Made by a program: the position numbers and the translations under genes. Positions 1-11,731 of a stretch of DNA of 64,000 nt are shown piece by piece. The notes beneath the pieces were generated by a model, which made no database searches, had not been told where the DNA came from, and saw only the letters and a list, made by a program, of their open reading frames with translations. Every line of letters starts with the position of its first letter. Position 1 is the first letter of the stretch. Source of the DNA: Cucumis sativus (lineage: Eukaryota; Streptophyta; Magnoliopsida; Cucurbitales; Cucurbitaceae); contig NC_026656.2 in assembly GCF_000004075.3 (NCBI RefSeq), positions 12,524,001 to 12,588,000 of the forward strand, written 5' to 3'.

Positions 1-590
1 TGATATTTGAACAATAATCATCAACATCTATATTACATATACCTTCTTCCTCTTCTTAAAATTGAAATTTTGATTCTTCAACCACACACACATTCATCTT
101 CTTTTTCTTCTATTCTTCGGGTTTGTTCTCTAAACAAAATCTTTAAGATTCTAATCATTTTTTATTCTAATTCTCATTTCTTAAAGGTACGTTAATTTTG
201 AGGAGCAACTAATATAAGACATTTAAATCAACAATTTTATTCCACATAAATTAATTCTAATAATATTGATTCTCAAAATTAGAGATATAAATTAATGGTA
301 TTTTCAAATACAACAAAACGAACAAAAAAAATCTAGAAAATATAGCAAAATTTCTTACCTATCAATGATAGATTACCATTTTATTGATAAACACTAAATA
401 AAAATCTATCAATATCTTTCATCCGTACAAAATCTGAAAATTTAATATATTAGATAAATATTTTCAATAATTTTAGCGTATAAATAATTTTTTTTAAAGA
501 AAAACCTCAAATTCATATACTAGATCTACAATTAAATCACCTTTTGTTTATAATTAATATAGATATTTTATATATATATATATGTTAGTG
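1..590. other. AT-rich flank without a supported gene
   Basis: Very AT-rich sequence. Positions 95-187 are pyrimidine-rich and end in a good donor-like sequence (AAAG/GTACGT at about 184-193), as in a plant 5' leader exon, but no matching coding exon follows, so I do not call a gene. Positions 345-480 hold a diverged copy of a motif seen elsewhere in the window (short blocks about GATAGA followed by AAATATTTTCAA). An AT-dinucleotide stretch lies at about 568-583. Confidence 0.4.
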
Positions 591-839
591 TTGTGTATTG
601 TGTAGCAATAATAGTGGTGAAGTACAGAACTACTTAAAGCATACTTTTAAGTAATTAAAGTGTAATAATAATAATAAATGTACACGTAGACTTCATGGCC
701 TCAAAAAGCCCTCCAAGTAACCACCGTACATCCAACTAAACAGAACTTTAACCCCCCCGTTAACTCCCATTCTCACTCTTTCTCCCAAGATTCCCCTATT
801 GCCCTAACGTCCTTAATTCTACCGTTTAGAACAACCCCT

Positions 840-1003
840 CCCTTCCCTTCCCTCTCCTCTCCTCTCCTCTCCTCTTCACTCCTTTCTGTATTGTGAAGAA
901 AACCCAGCGCTTCACCCTTTCCCCTTCATTTCTCCCTCTAAAACCCTCTCTCTTTCTCTCCCTCTCTCTCCTCTTTTCAGCTTCAGTTCTACCTCTCTGA
1001 AAG
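840..1003 (+). promoter_or_regulatory. CT-rich 5' leader exon of the RING-H2 gene
   Basis: A pyrimidine-rich stretch with repeated CTCTC blocks runs to a strong splice donor (GAAAG/GTACGC, GT at 1004). This is the usual look of a plant 5'-UTR exon. The leader intron would run to an acceptor just before the ATG, with candidates ending at 1902 and 1919. The transcription start is a guess; only the donor and the composition are seen. Confidence 0.5.
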
Positions 1004-1952
1004 GTACGCTTTAGATCATTTCCTTGTGTTTTTTTTTTATTGATTGCTTTTGTTTCTGTTAATTGAGTTTCAGAATCTAATCATGCCTTTGTTTGTTTTT
1101 GTTTTTTTTTTCTTTTCCTCCCTTTTTGGGTGGCAGTTGATTGAATTTGTTTGCGTATTTTTTGCTAATTGTTCGGATCTTGCTGACTTGTTTTAAGTGA
1201 TTGAATCTTTGTTTGTTTGTTTGTTTTTGTTTTTGTTTTTGTTTTTTTTTTTAATTTGAAGTTTCTAATTTTAGGGTTTTAGATTTAGACTTACTTACAG
1301 TTTCCACAAGTTTTGCAGATTGAACCGAATCTGTGTCCATTTATTCCGTGAAAGAGAAAACAGAGTTTCTTGTGCGGTTTTGTTTGTCTTTGTTTTTAGT
1401 GAGTGGGATTAATTAGTTTGGGGATGGTAGAAAGTCGACAACTTTTAATGGAGGATGGTAAGGAACTAGGAAAAGTTCAGGATTTTACCTGTGTGGTGCT
1501 GGTGATCGTTGAGTGATTTGGAAATGAGAATTAAAATCCAATAATTCATTTCTCATCGGGTAACTTTTGTGTATACCTTCATTAATGGAGATGCTCTTGT
1601 CCGAACTCTGAATCACGTTACTTTTTAATTCTACTTTTAGCTGGAAAAGGATCGTATAGTGATATTGGATTGTGGGGGCTTTTATCCAATGCTGTTACAT
1701 TCATAAATTAAGTGCCTTTCTATGTTTTGTGGATTTCATTTTTTTGTATAGTCAAGTGTGTACTCCGTTATGTGGCCTTGTAATCCTATTTTAGGATAAC
1801 TCTCTTCTGTTTATCGTTATTTTAGACAGAATACAGTTAGGTGTTTTCTTGAGAGGCATGGTGCTGGGGTTATTCTCAGAGTTCTAATTTGGACTGCTTC
1901 AGCAACTTTTCTGGCGCAGTTATAAAACTCAAGATCTTGGTCTTTCGCCGGC

Positions 1953-4900
1953 ATGGGATCTGCGTGTTGCGTTGCTGCTAGGGACAAGACTATAGTAAGT
2001 GGATCTGGAAGTGAAACCTTATGTAGGAATATTAGGTATTCGCCCAGTTGGAGCTTTCGATGGGATAATCGTGGACGGGTAGCTGGTGAAGAGACTTCAA
2101 TAAATTGGTTTTCTGATAGTGTTGGCCGCAATGATAGAGCGGAACTGAAGTGTGAGTCAGCATATGCATCAGAGGATGGAAGTCCACTTGAACATCTGCG
2201 TAGACGCGGATGGCAAAAGTCCCCACCGCCGGAAGGTACAACTAATCATTTGAGAACTCCTAGCTCAGGTAATCATTCAGATGGTAGAACATAAATCATA
2301 AAACTTTTTAAGTTCTAATTTGAGAATATAACGAGCTTGATGTATCTGATGAACTTTAATTTTAAATGCCCCCTTACATTCTCCAGTTGATTTTGCATTC
2401 TTCATTTCTGTCTTAACAATTATGGATGCTCTGAAGTTTTTGTTAGTTTATTCTCAATCTCATCAGTGAAAGAACCTAGATTTGAGTTATTGTTTGAATC
2501 AATAAAGCATGGGCATTATTGTGGATATGACATAAATAACTTGGACACACGGACACTTCAATAATAATAGAATAGATAATGGTGTACTTGAAAGATTATA
2601 CTCGACTGTCACTCAACTGACAAGCAAAAGAACATGGGAGAACAACTAAGACACTTTCGGCCACCTGCCACCGAGGTCTCTAATTGTGGCAACGTGTGAT
2701 TACACTACTTGGTTTTGTTCTGTGGCTCACTCGGTCTGTCTCTCTCTGATTTTTGGGTGGATTTTCGCTCTTCCCTTCATGATCTCCTTAACTCAGTCAC
2801 ATGAAAGATGTATGTGGTCAATGATTTTCAGCTTCATAGTTGTTTTAGGATGTAGTTTTGATGAAAGCATTAACTACTAGAACCAAATCATCAACTTCGA
2901 GGGACAAGTTGGTATATGGTTATTTTTGTGTTTTGCATCCGACATTTAATGGAAAATTCCTGCTTATTGTGAATACATGGTTATTATTATGTTTTCTAAT
3001 TGAAAATATGTGGTAGGGATACCATTAATAATTCAAAAAACTGTTGAAATTGAGTGGTACCAACATGACCTACATTAGTGCATTCTAAGTGATGAAATCA
3101 GTTGTAGAAAAACTGATCGGTTGGTTGGTGACCCTTTTTATGTCTGAGATACCAACTGGAATCCCTCTCTATTTTTTATCTCACCAATTTCACGTTTTCA
3201 CTTGCTTTCTCACCTAATGTTTCTTCTCGTGGTTACTATGAGTGCCACCATACCTAATGTGTTATCACCTCTATCAGTGTCTTCACTTTTGTTCTCCTTT
3301 TTTTGTTCTTCTTTTTTTCTCTTTTTTTTTTTTCTCTCAACCCCGTTCCCCTTTCTATATCTCTTGCCCTTCCCACCAGCATTGCTCCACCCTGCCTCAC
3401 CTACCCCCATTATTCCCACTGTCACCTCCATTTGGTCTTTTTGGTTTTAACCCTAATCTAACTAACTCCAACTAAGTGTAACTCTTAATAAGTGCAACTT
3501 GCAAGCATGTGAAAATTGAACAGAGAGGATTGAAAATAATGAAGTTATTTTATTGGGAGGGGGACAGTTGAGGTTGTACTGGATAATAATTCATGGTATC
3601 AAATTATGGATGTCAATTATCAATTTTTATTGCATTAGTTGTCTTGTTCTTGGTTTTCACTCTTTATGAGATTCTTATTTTGCCTACAAAATAACTGAAC
3701 AAAATGGTTTAATAACCATACTTTCTATAAAGCCTTATGGATACAAGATGATGGTAACCTTTTTAAGTTCGTTCCCTTTTCCCAACTAAATGATTTCATT
3801 GCCAGTTTAAAAGATAGGTAGCCCTTTGTATTGTGTTTCTGTTTATGTCTCACCTCATCTAATTGTTCATGGCAGGTCAATCAAATTCTAGGAATCTATC
3901 GACAGATGTGAGTTTAGAACAGGTAACATAAGGTCTATTCCAGTTAAGATTTTTGATTATTTCCGGTTTTCTAAACCCAATAATCCCAGTCCATTGAGAT
4001 GCAATTGTCTGTTCCAAGCAGGTGAAGGAGGCTATAGAATCTCCCACAGCTTCATATAAGTCTCCTGCAAAATTGTCACTTTCATTGCCTTCAACTTCAT
4101 CTTTGTCAACATCTCCTTTGTCATCTCAGAGTTATCTGCCTCCAACCAATTCGTCCCTAACAAGATGTTCCCACCGATCTCCTGGGCATCACCTGTTGCG
4201 TCAAGTGTCTGACAGCCGAATCCGAGGATTAAAATCACCAAGCAGCTATTTAGCTTCAGAAGATAGACCAAGGCTTCCCTCTTGGAGCAACGAATCGGTC
4301 CGGGACTCACATGGAGGGTCTTCAGATTGTTGGTCTGTGCATGCTTTCTCTGAACTCATGGCCACTTCTCATAGAGAAAGGTGGTCTTTTGATAGTGACT
4401 CGTTTGGCTTCAACGGTGAGAAAATAGCCAGATCTAATAGTCAGATCTCAACTTCCTCAGTCGATTTGCAAACTTGCGGAGTTTGCTCAAAGCTGCTGAC
4501 CGAGAAATCCTCATGGAGTAGCCAAAGGATTATTGCGAACAATGAACTTTCTGTTGCTGCTGTCCTAACCTGTGGACATGTTTATCATGCTGATTGCTTG
4601 GAGAGTATGACGCCCGAGATTCACAAGTACGATCCTGCTTGTCCTGTTTGTACCTTCGGGGAGAAGCATACTCAAAAGTTGTCTGAAAAGGCGCTCAAAG
4701 CCGAAATAGACTGGAAAAGTCTATACAAGAGATCCAAAAAGTGTATTGCAGATAGCGATTTTGATGGCGATTTTGCTGCAAACGACCCTTTCAAAAACAA
4801 TGCACGTCTGGAAAGGGGATCAAAATTGTCAGCCAGTTCTAGCATGAGAAGCTCCTCAGGAAAGCCGTTCTTGAAACGCCACTTCTCCTTCGGCTCAAAG

Positions 4901-4978
4901 GGATCTTCCAGAGTGATGTCTGATAATCCCCCAACAAGAAGGAAAGGATTCTTCTGGGCAAAATCCAGCAAAGTATGA
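1953..4978 (+). CDS. RING-H2 zinc-finger protein, putative E3 ubiquitin ligase
   Basis: Three exons, 1953-2268, 3876-3922 and 4022-4978, join in phase to give 439 residues; all junctions are GT-AG. Near the C-terminus is a RING-H2 finger: C273-x2-C276, C305-x-H307-x2-H310-x2-C313, C328-x2-C331 (CGVC, CGHVYHADC, CPVC). The spacing between the second and third ligands is long (28 residues). Such fingers normally recruit a ubiquitin E2 enzyme. The N-terminus MGSACC fits N-myristoylation at Gly2 with nearby palmitoylatable cysteines, so a membrane-attached ligase is likely. Between the ends is a Ser/Pro-rich, probably disordered region with several SP sites; the tail after the finger is basic. 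The first ATG follows a CT-rich leader and a leader intron. I recognise the plant RING/FYVE/PHD superfamily but no named member; substrate unknown. Confidence 0.88.
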
Positions 4979-5762
4979 TAGATTCTAACGGTCCCTCCAC
5001 GTCATGTCAGGAAGTTGTGTTTCGTGAAACAAGGGAACCATCGACTTCTGTGCCTCGTCAATGGAAACGTGGCCATAAGAAATACAGTTGTGTTCCCACG
5101 TCCATTGCAGCCATTGAAATGTGCTGCTCACTCAAAACCCAGGTGCCTTCCACAAAATTGTTTGTAGTCTTGAAAAGTTTCATGAAACAAGGAATTGTCA
5201 GTCAACTTCATAACTCCAATTTAAAATGTCTGTATACATATCAAAGATATGATATATAAATGTTATTTGAGTTGAAATTCTTTGTTATGGGTTCTTGTTT
5301 GTACACACTCAGCATTTGTGTAAAACAGATTCCAATTCTATTGCTGTCTCTATCATCTGTGAGTGTGGGTAGCAGCATACTCCCATTTTTATTTCTCGTC
5401 ACAAGCATGTTACTAAAACATAACATATGTTTACAATTTTCATCCTTTAACCTTTCATATTTTAATAATAGCTTATTAGAATTTCCTATCCATTGGTCAA
5501 AGTCTGTCATATATGGTTGAAACTTGCCTGTCATCCATAATTGACTACAATAATACCATTTCAAGTTTTTCTTTGTTTTAGTTTCTTATTTTATATCTAT
5601 CCTCTCCCTTTTTATATATATATATATATTCTCATGTGTAATATTTCTTACTCTGACGATTATAACTCACAATCTACCATAAAATATCTAATTCAATGCT
5701 CCAAATGCCCTCTCTTACATATTAAACTTTTGAAGTTGGTAGGAAATGACAGCATTTGTAGG

Positions 5763-5843
5763 AATCATTTTCGATGTAGAGAATTATTTACGTTTGGTTT
5801 TTAAAAATCATTTTTGATATAGAGCATTATTTACGTTTGGTTT
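5763..5843. repeat. Imperfect tandem duplication, about 41-bp unit
   Basis: Two adjacent copies both contain TTATTTACGTTTGGTTTTT preceded by AATCATTTT-GAT-TAGAG. They differ at a few positions. Confidence 0.75.
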
Positions 5844-6235
5844 TTCTCTTAAAAATAATAATATGTGGGGTGGAAGATGGAAACTTTTAATTTCGAACTT
5901 GATAATACAAGTATTATCAACTTTTCAGTCTATGAACAGATGTCGATCGTTTCAAGGGTTATATTTATGGGACAATATTATTCTTACATTTAAAGTTTTG
6001 TTTATATATTAACTCATTATATTTTTCATATTATTCATTAAAGTCAATATGAAACTACACATTTAATATCTGTTAGCATACAGAAAACTTAATTAGATCT
6101 TCAAGATATACCATGTTTTATATAAAACATTATTACAATTGTTTGTTATATAATATGAGGAACATATATTGAAATAATTAAATATACATGTGCATATATT
6201 GAGTAAGCACTTAAGATATATATCTTACTATTACA

Positions 6236-6302
6236 ATTTTACCATATATCATCTCATCTTACATCTTAATTTTACAATATATCATCTCATCTTACATCTT
6301 AA
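6236..6302. repeat. Tandem duplication, about 33-bp unit
   Basis: The block ATATATCATCTCATCTTACA followed by TCTTAA occurs twice in direct succession with only one or two changes. Confidence 0.75.
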
Positions 6303-6516
6303 ATAATATATGAGACGTTTTTCAATATGGTTTACCAACCCAAAAAATAAATCATGGCATATTTTCGAAAAACTATAGAATTTGTAGAATAAAAAATAAA
6401 AATGAAAAAAAAAGAAAAAGAAAAAAATATGCAAAAAAAACATATAACAATGACAATAAAAAAAAGAATTTATATTGAAAAGAAAAAATAAAATAAATAT
6501 GAACCCCAATCAAGTT

Positions 6517-6572
6517 TGGGCTTTTGATAGGATAGTATTCGATGGAAGCTAAGCCCATAGCCCACAAGCCCA
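6517..6572 (+). promoter_or_regulatory. Cluster of four site II (TGGGCT) elements
   Basis: TGGGCT occurs at 6517-6522, and its complement AGCCCA at 6552-6557, 6559-6564 and 6567-6572, upstream of the leader of the complex I subunit gene. Site II elements (TGGGCC/T), bound by TCP factors, are known to be enriched in plant promoters of nuclear genes for mitochondrial respiratory subunits. The clustering is seen directly; the regulatory role is inferred from family knowledge. Confidence 0.7.
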
Positions 6573-7015
6573 ACTTAGAAAGAGAAGAATAAAAATTATA
6601 AATTAAAGAAGAAAAAAAAAAAAATCTCTTCTCCACTCTCTCATCAAGTTTGCCATCGCCGATCAGCTTCTTCAATCTTCGAGGCAGCAACTCGCAACAA
6701 AGGGTAAATTCTTCACAAATTCTTTTGCCCTCAACCCTCAGTTTGACAATTCCTTTCAAACTTGTCGTTAATTTCATGACTGTTATGTTTCTAATTTCAA
6801 ATTTCACTTTCAGACGTGTTTGAACCCATTTTTGGTTGCTCTACCTCTAATTTCATTTGAAGTACATTTTTTGGAATTCAGATTTATTCAATTCGGTTCA
6901 ATAACCCAAACTCATCTCTTCCCGATTCACTTCTCTAAGCTGATTCCTAATTTTTTAGCTATGATTTTGGTTTTGACTGCCATTCTTTTCTCCAGTTTCA
7001 AAGAGCATTGGAACC

Positions 7016-10000
7016 ATGGGAGGAGGTGAACATGGACATGGGGAAGCTCATGGAGACTTTAGGGCTAAGGTTTGGAGCATGAGCGGAGGACCTTATTGCC
7101 GACCCAAGCATTGGAAACGAAATACAGCCATTGCCATGGCTGGCATCGTTCTCATCTGCATCCCTATTGCTATGAAATCTGCAGAGCTTGAGGTTTCTCT
7201 TTGCTCATTTTTGTCTATTTGTTCTTTTTTTTTTCTTGCCCATTCCAAGTATGGATTTTTATATATTTTTTCGTTTTGGGTGGGGTGAAGCAGGGATTCA
7301 TTCTATTCCCGCTCCCGCCCACAAATAAATAGACGAGATTGAGTGAAATTGAACTAGAATTTACATGGATTCAACCCTAACTAGAAAATGAAGGATCTAA
7401 CTACAACTCTAGGGCATGGTTTGTTTAAGGTTTTTCTCATATGCCAACTTACTGATTTTGCTAGATAATTGTACATTACGTTTTTACAATAAACGGACTA
7501 TCGAATGCTTCAGATTTTGGCATACTTGCGGTCTGGTTGGATTTAATCAGTGGCTTGTGGAGTCAAAGAAGATTATTGGTTTTGGGACATGTAAGGTCTT
7601 AGCAAAATTTTCGAGATAAAGTACAATTTTGGATATAAAAAAGTGAAGATAAAAACTCGGGGAACCAGTTGTCCAACTCTAATTACGATACAAATTGTTT
7701 TGAAGATTTTCAAGATGTTAAGAGGAGGAAATATAAAACTTTCACACTAAAGAGAGAACTACAAGAAATTGTAGATGGTCTAAAAAATATTGTCCGTGCC
7801 TTCTTCTCTATTCCCAATGGTTATTCTGTCATCAGTCTCTCCCACTATGACTCATGAAGTAGCCATCATTGAAATAACTCTCTTGATTGCACCAATTTGT
7901 TCAAGGGGATGGATGCCTTGGAATCAAGTCTTCTACACGCTCTGTTGACCTTTTGCATTGAGCCCAATATTTGGATATTCTATTTAGATAAGGATATTGC
8001 CTCTAAATCTGATCATAAGTTTCATTCATTTCCTTTTATGATAGTCTTTTGAGCTCCTACCACACTAACCATTCTAATTTGCAATTCTTTTTTTTTTTTT
8101 TTTTTTTTGAGGTGATAAAAGCTAACCATAAATAGAAATTGAATGAAAAAGATAAAAGGAATTTGCATATGAACTAGCTTGAGTTCTCCATACTTTCTTA
8201 ACCACATGCAAATTGGCTTGCAAAGAAATTTTTTTTCGTCGTTCTCCTCTCCTCAAACAATTATCTCAGAAGTTCTAACTGTCCGGGAAGACCAAGTTTA
8301 AGACCCCTCTATCATCTAGGAAGCATAGAGACAAACTTTTGGGAATTGTTTAACTTGCTTAAAGGAGGAGTCAAGTCCATAAGAGCCTTAATAATTGGAA
8401 AAATAACTCTATATTGATTTAACAATGAGGAGATGAAGCACTTGCTTAGAAAAATTGAATGTCTTTTCCCATCACACTCACCGCTTTTGTGAAAAAACCA
8501 TAACACCAATTTGGTTGGAAGGGATCTTTGATCTTGCCATTGGAGTTGTGAGAGTGAGAACATGATCATCCCCATCCTTGAATAATTATTGTTATCCTTA
8601 TCTGGATATGGGAGAGAAAAAGAACTGGTTTTCTTTTGAACTGATAGCTCCACTGGCATATAGAGAATAACTTTTTGTTGTGGAAGCACCACCTCCATTT
8701 ACATCCACTATTTGTATGTATATTTTGGATTTCTTTTGATTTTTTTTTCTTCATATCTTGGTAGTCACTTTTAATTTTTAAATAATAAATCAATTTAACT
8801 TAAAGATAGATTTTTCTTCTCATCAGAGCAATATGAGTAATATATATGTAAAATGAAAAAAAATTAGAATATAGGAGGTTAGATATTGCATGATATGTTA
8901 AACTATGCAAAGAAACTAATGTGTCTATGTCCTACATTTTTGGAAATTGATGTGTCGATGTGTCTATGTCATGTTGCGTGTTCGTATCCATGCTGCTTAT
9001 ATTTAAACTATGTACAATATTTGGTTGGCAAACACATTTGCTATTACTATTAGAAAATTAATACATGTTGAGAGGCGAGAGGGGGAACTGAAAAGAAAAG
9101 GCTAATATTGAGAAAGTTTAATTTTCTTCTTCAAGTTTGTACAAGCGATACAGAGGTCAGCAGTTACAATAAACCTCTCTTGCTTCATGTTTCCTTGCCT
9201 TTAACTTTTGTTTTCCTCGGAGGAGTGTTTGATGGCATTGGCCAAATCTTTGTTGGAGATTTGCTTCATTGGATTTTCTTGGTTTTTTGTTGACCTCTGT
9301 CGCCTAGGGAGGTTCTGGGCACTGCTTCTTTATTTGTTCTGCCGGATTCGGTTGGTTTGAATCCAGATGGAAGGGATCTTTTAGTCTAGTCCCCATGTTC
9401 TTTAAAGAGGATTTTCTTGTAAATCCTTCTTGTCTTTTGTGGAGCTCTAGTTTTTTTGTTTACCTCCTATTGTCCTTGGAGAGGTGTTTGATGGCCTTGA
9501 CCATATCTTCCTCAAGGGGTTTGTTTTGCTTAATTTTTTGGGTTTTTGTTGACCTTTGTTGTATATTTGCACGAGCACATTTTCGATTTGTATAATTCAC
9601 CTGCTTCTTAGATTGGTAATTGACAGCAGGTGTGGGGAAGTCTAAGTACCGGCTTACCCATTTGCACACCTTCGATTAGTAATATTACCAACAACAGAAG
9701 GTCTTTCTCTTCATTTCTCTTCCCCTTCCTCATTACTCTAAGGGCTCATAGCAATGGCTCGGCTCTAGCGGTTCCATCTTGAGACTAATTCCCCTCTGGT
9801 AAAGAGTTATTGTGATCAAATAAGGGGCCTTTCCCTTTCAAATGGAGTGGAGGTGAGAAGGGCAAAAGGCACTTATATAATCCCTTAGAAAGGTGTTACT
9901 GAGGGGATCATATTCATTTCATAGATTGCCCAGTGTTCGATGAGTATGGGAGGGATACTTTTTTCTTGGAGGATAGGTTGTTGGGGGAGGCGCTCTTTTC

Positions 10001-10371
10001 TCTCATTTGTTTCATTTGTAATCAGTTGGGAATCATGAGAAATATATTAAAAAGGAAAGGCTCAAAAGACCTACAAAAGAAGGGTGTTACACTGATAGAA
10101 TTTGAAATTTCGCTATATTTTGTAAATACTTTTAGCAGTTTTGCTATTTACAATAATTTTCCTCTAATAAATGTGTTCTTACTGTTTCATGTCCTAGACT
10201 CTTAGAAAATGTATCGCCATGCTTCTGTGCTTTGTATCAGTATCGGTAATTTTAGATAATGAGCAAGTGATCTTTGTCATCTCTTTTGCAATGCAGCAAC
10301 GGCCCCACCATCCCGTTCGACCAATTCCATCGCAGCTCTGGTGCAAGAATTTTGGAAACAAGGAGTACTAA
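7016..10371 (+). CDS. Mitochondrial complex I accessory subunit (At2g31490 type, NDUFB4/B15-like)
   Basis: Two exons, 7016-7192 and 10297-10371, join in phase 0 at GT-AG borders and give an 83-residue protein. It begins MGGGEHGHGEAHG, continues with VWSMSGGPYCRPKHWKRNTA, has one hydrophobic segment at about residues 38-52 (AIAMAGIVLICIPIA), and ends QLWCKNFGNKEY. I recognise the small plant NADH:ubiquinone oxidoreductase subunit represented by Arabidopsis At2g31490, a single-span inner-membrane subunit; its assignment to the NDUFB4/B15 group is from memory and less sure. The His/Gly-rich start has no long presequence, as in other small complex I subunits. A leader intron probably runs 6704-6995. 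The 3.1-kb coding intron is large for the gene and carries repeat debris. The two-exon join is decisive because the second exon restores the conserved C-terminal half. Confidence 0.85.
7193..10296 (+). other. 3.1-kb intron of the complex I subunit gene, with repeat debris
   Basis: The borders are GTTTCT and GCAATGCAG. The interior carries poly-T at 8091-8110, a diverged direct repeat (9214-9297 and 9477-9560), and at 10097-10160 a copy of the dispersed motif seen again near 52.6 kb. A minus-strand ORF of 128 codons at 8312-8698 matches no family I know. No nested gene is seen. Confidence 0.6.
9214..9560. repeat. Diverged direct repeat inside the complex I gene intron
   Basis: Blocks at about 9214-9297 and 9477-9560 share the order GGAG-GTGTTTGATGGC-TTG-CC-ATCTT, then TTTG-TT and GTTTTTTGTTGACCT. 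They are about 260 bases apart and clearly diverged, so this is an old duplication or two pieces of one decayed element. Confidence 0.55.
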
Positions 10372-11266
10372 ATTTCTCCATATGAAGATTGAATGCATAA
10401 AATATGATGAGCCAGAAACTGAGTTCTTGATTTTGCAAGTCAACTTCTGGTTCTGGTAATTGGAAGACTAATTTTTCCAGTTCTTGGTGTTATCTTTTCC
10501 AATTTACATCGATCTTGTGATGACAATAATAAGCCGATGTTTGTTTTAATCACCCATGTTAAAGGAAGAAATTCTGTCTAGTTTGAATTGTTCAAATTCA
10601 ATTACTTTTTTAGTGTTTTAATGTATGTTTCTAAACTCTTAAGAATTGAAAAAAGTTTTTTTTTTCCCATGGTATAAAGATGATTATTATGGGTAGTAAA
10701 ATGGATTTGTTATAAATAATGACATCTTACAAATTTTGTAGATCTATTGCCGATAGTTAATAAACTTATTTTATTGGTCTTTCATTTATAAGAATAATTT
10801 TATCTTGCTGTAATGAAATTGAGTTTAGGGTGATATTTATTATTTATGTTTTTATTGAAAATAAAGTATTTGTTTGTTTTTGTTGGACTTAGTGTGTAAA
10901 TTATTCGAGATGTTTTGTATTGAGGAACTGTTCTATGAGCCTTACATCTTGTTTTGGGGTGGGACAACAAGCAAGCAAGCAATAAACAACGGTAAAACCC
11001 GAAACCGAGTCAATGTAGTTCAGTTCAAAAATTGAAATCAAAGAAGCTTTGGTTTTGGTCTGTTCAAAGCTGTTTGGTCAAAATGGAACTAGACTGAACC
11101 ATGAATATTCCTAATTCAAAAATAGATGCAGATTTGAAAAGTGTTCAAACGTACCCAAATCTTAGATAGCAATTATCTTTTATAATTTAGTCATCAATTT
11201 AAGGTATGTTTAAAGTGGAACTTTGTTTAGAATTTTTTATTTGGAGCTTTGTGTTTCTAGTAAGGT

Positions 11267-11640
11267 TGATAGATGATTGATTGAAGGGCTCAACGTTAGA
11301 TGATTGATTGAAGGGCTCAACGTTAGAGGTTATAGCTTGAAAGGAAACCTCTTATGGAGATGTGCTAATTGGTCTGTTTTGTGGTGCATTTGGAAAGAAA
11401 AGAATAATAGAATTTTTTAAGATAACTATAATTTTTTTAATTCTTTTTGGACTGTGTTGCAATGTATAGCTTCTTGGTGGAGTACGAATTATACCAAATA
11501 TTTTTGTAATTATGGCGTTTCAATGATATTTAACAATTGGAAGGCTATCATTTTTTAGTTTCTTTTGGAGAGGGCCCTTTTATCCTTTGCCCTTAGGTTG
11601 TTCTATTTTATATGGATACATATTTTCTTATAAAAAATAT
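11267..11640 (+). mobile_element. 3' end of an L1-type LINE (decayed)
   Basis: Broken reading frames encode LWCIWKEKNNRIF-like sequence near 11376, the conserved W-x-ERN-R-F signature at the C-terminus of plant L1-type ORF2. The segment is about 370 bases and ends in an A-rich tail near 11632. It is similar along its length to the reverse complement of 25317-25680, so this is one repeat family. Its left part contains a 27-base unit duplicated in tandem (11271-11297, 11298-11324). It is 5'-truncated. Confidence 0.75.
11271..11324. repeat. Perfect 27-bp tandem duplication
   Basis: The unit starting AGATGATTGATTGAAGGGCT is present twice without change. The related fragment at 25.3-25.7 kb has only one copy, so the duplication arose in this copy. 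Confidence 0.9.
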
Positions 11641-11731
11641 GCCTAATTTAAGGCATGTTTAGTAATTCATTTGGCTTTTACTTTTTTTTTTCAAGAGTAA
11701 TTTTAAAATACAGTTGCTTTTGGTAACTAAT

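Larger units (their letters stand above)
4979..6510. other. 3' flank and AT-rich intergenic DNA
   Basis: The first few hundred bases are the likely 3' UTR of the RING-H2 gene. An ORF of 94 codons (4975-5259) overlaps the stop codon by ATGA but looks like chance (see findings). Two short imperfect duplications lie at 5763-5843 and 6236-6302. Otherwise the stretch is AT-rich with poly-A runs near 6390-6490. No other gene is seen. Confidence 0.5.

Noticed and set aside
7280..7345. GC-richer words like TTCCCGCTCCCGCCCAC in the complex I gene intron
   Set aside because: They resemble a dispersed plant repeat but are too short to assign.
8312..8698. 128-codon minus-strand ORF in the complex I gene intron
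   Set aside because: No recognisable domain and no supporting splice or start context; probably chance or old repeat debris.
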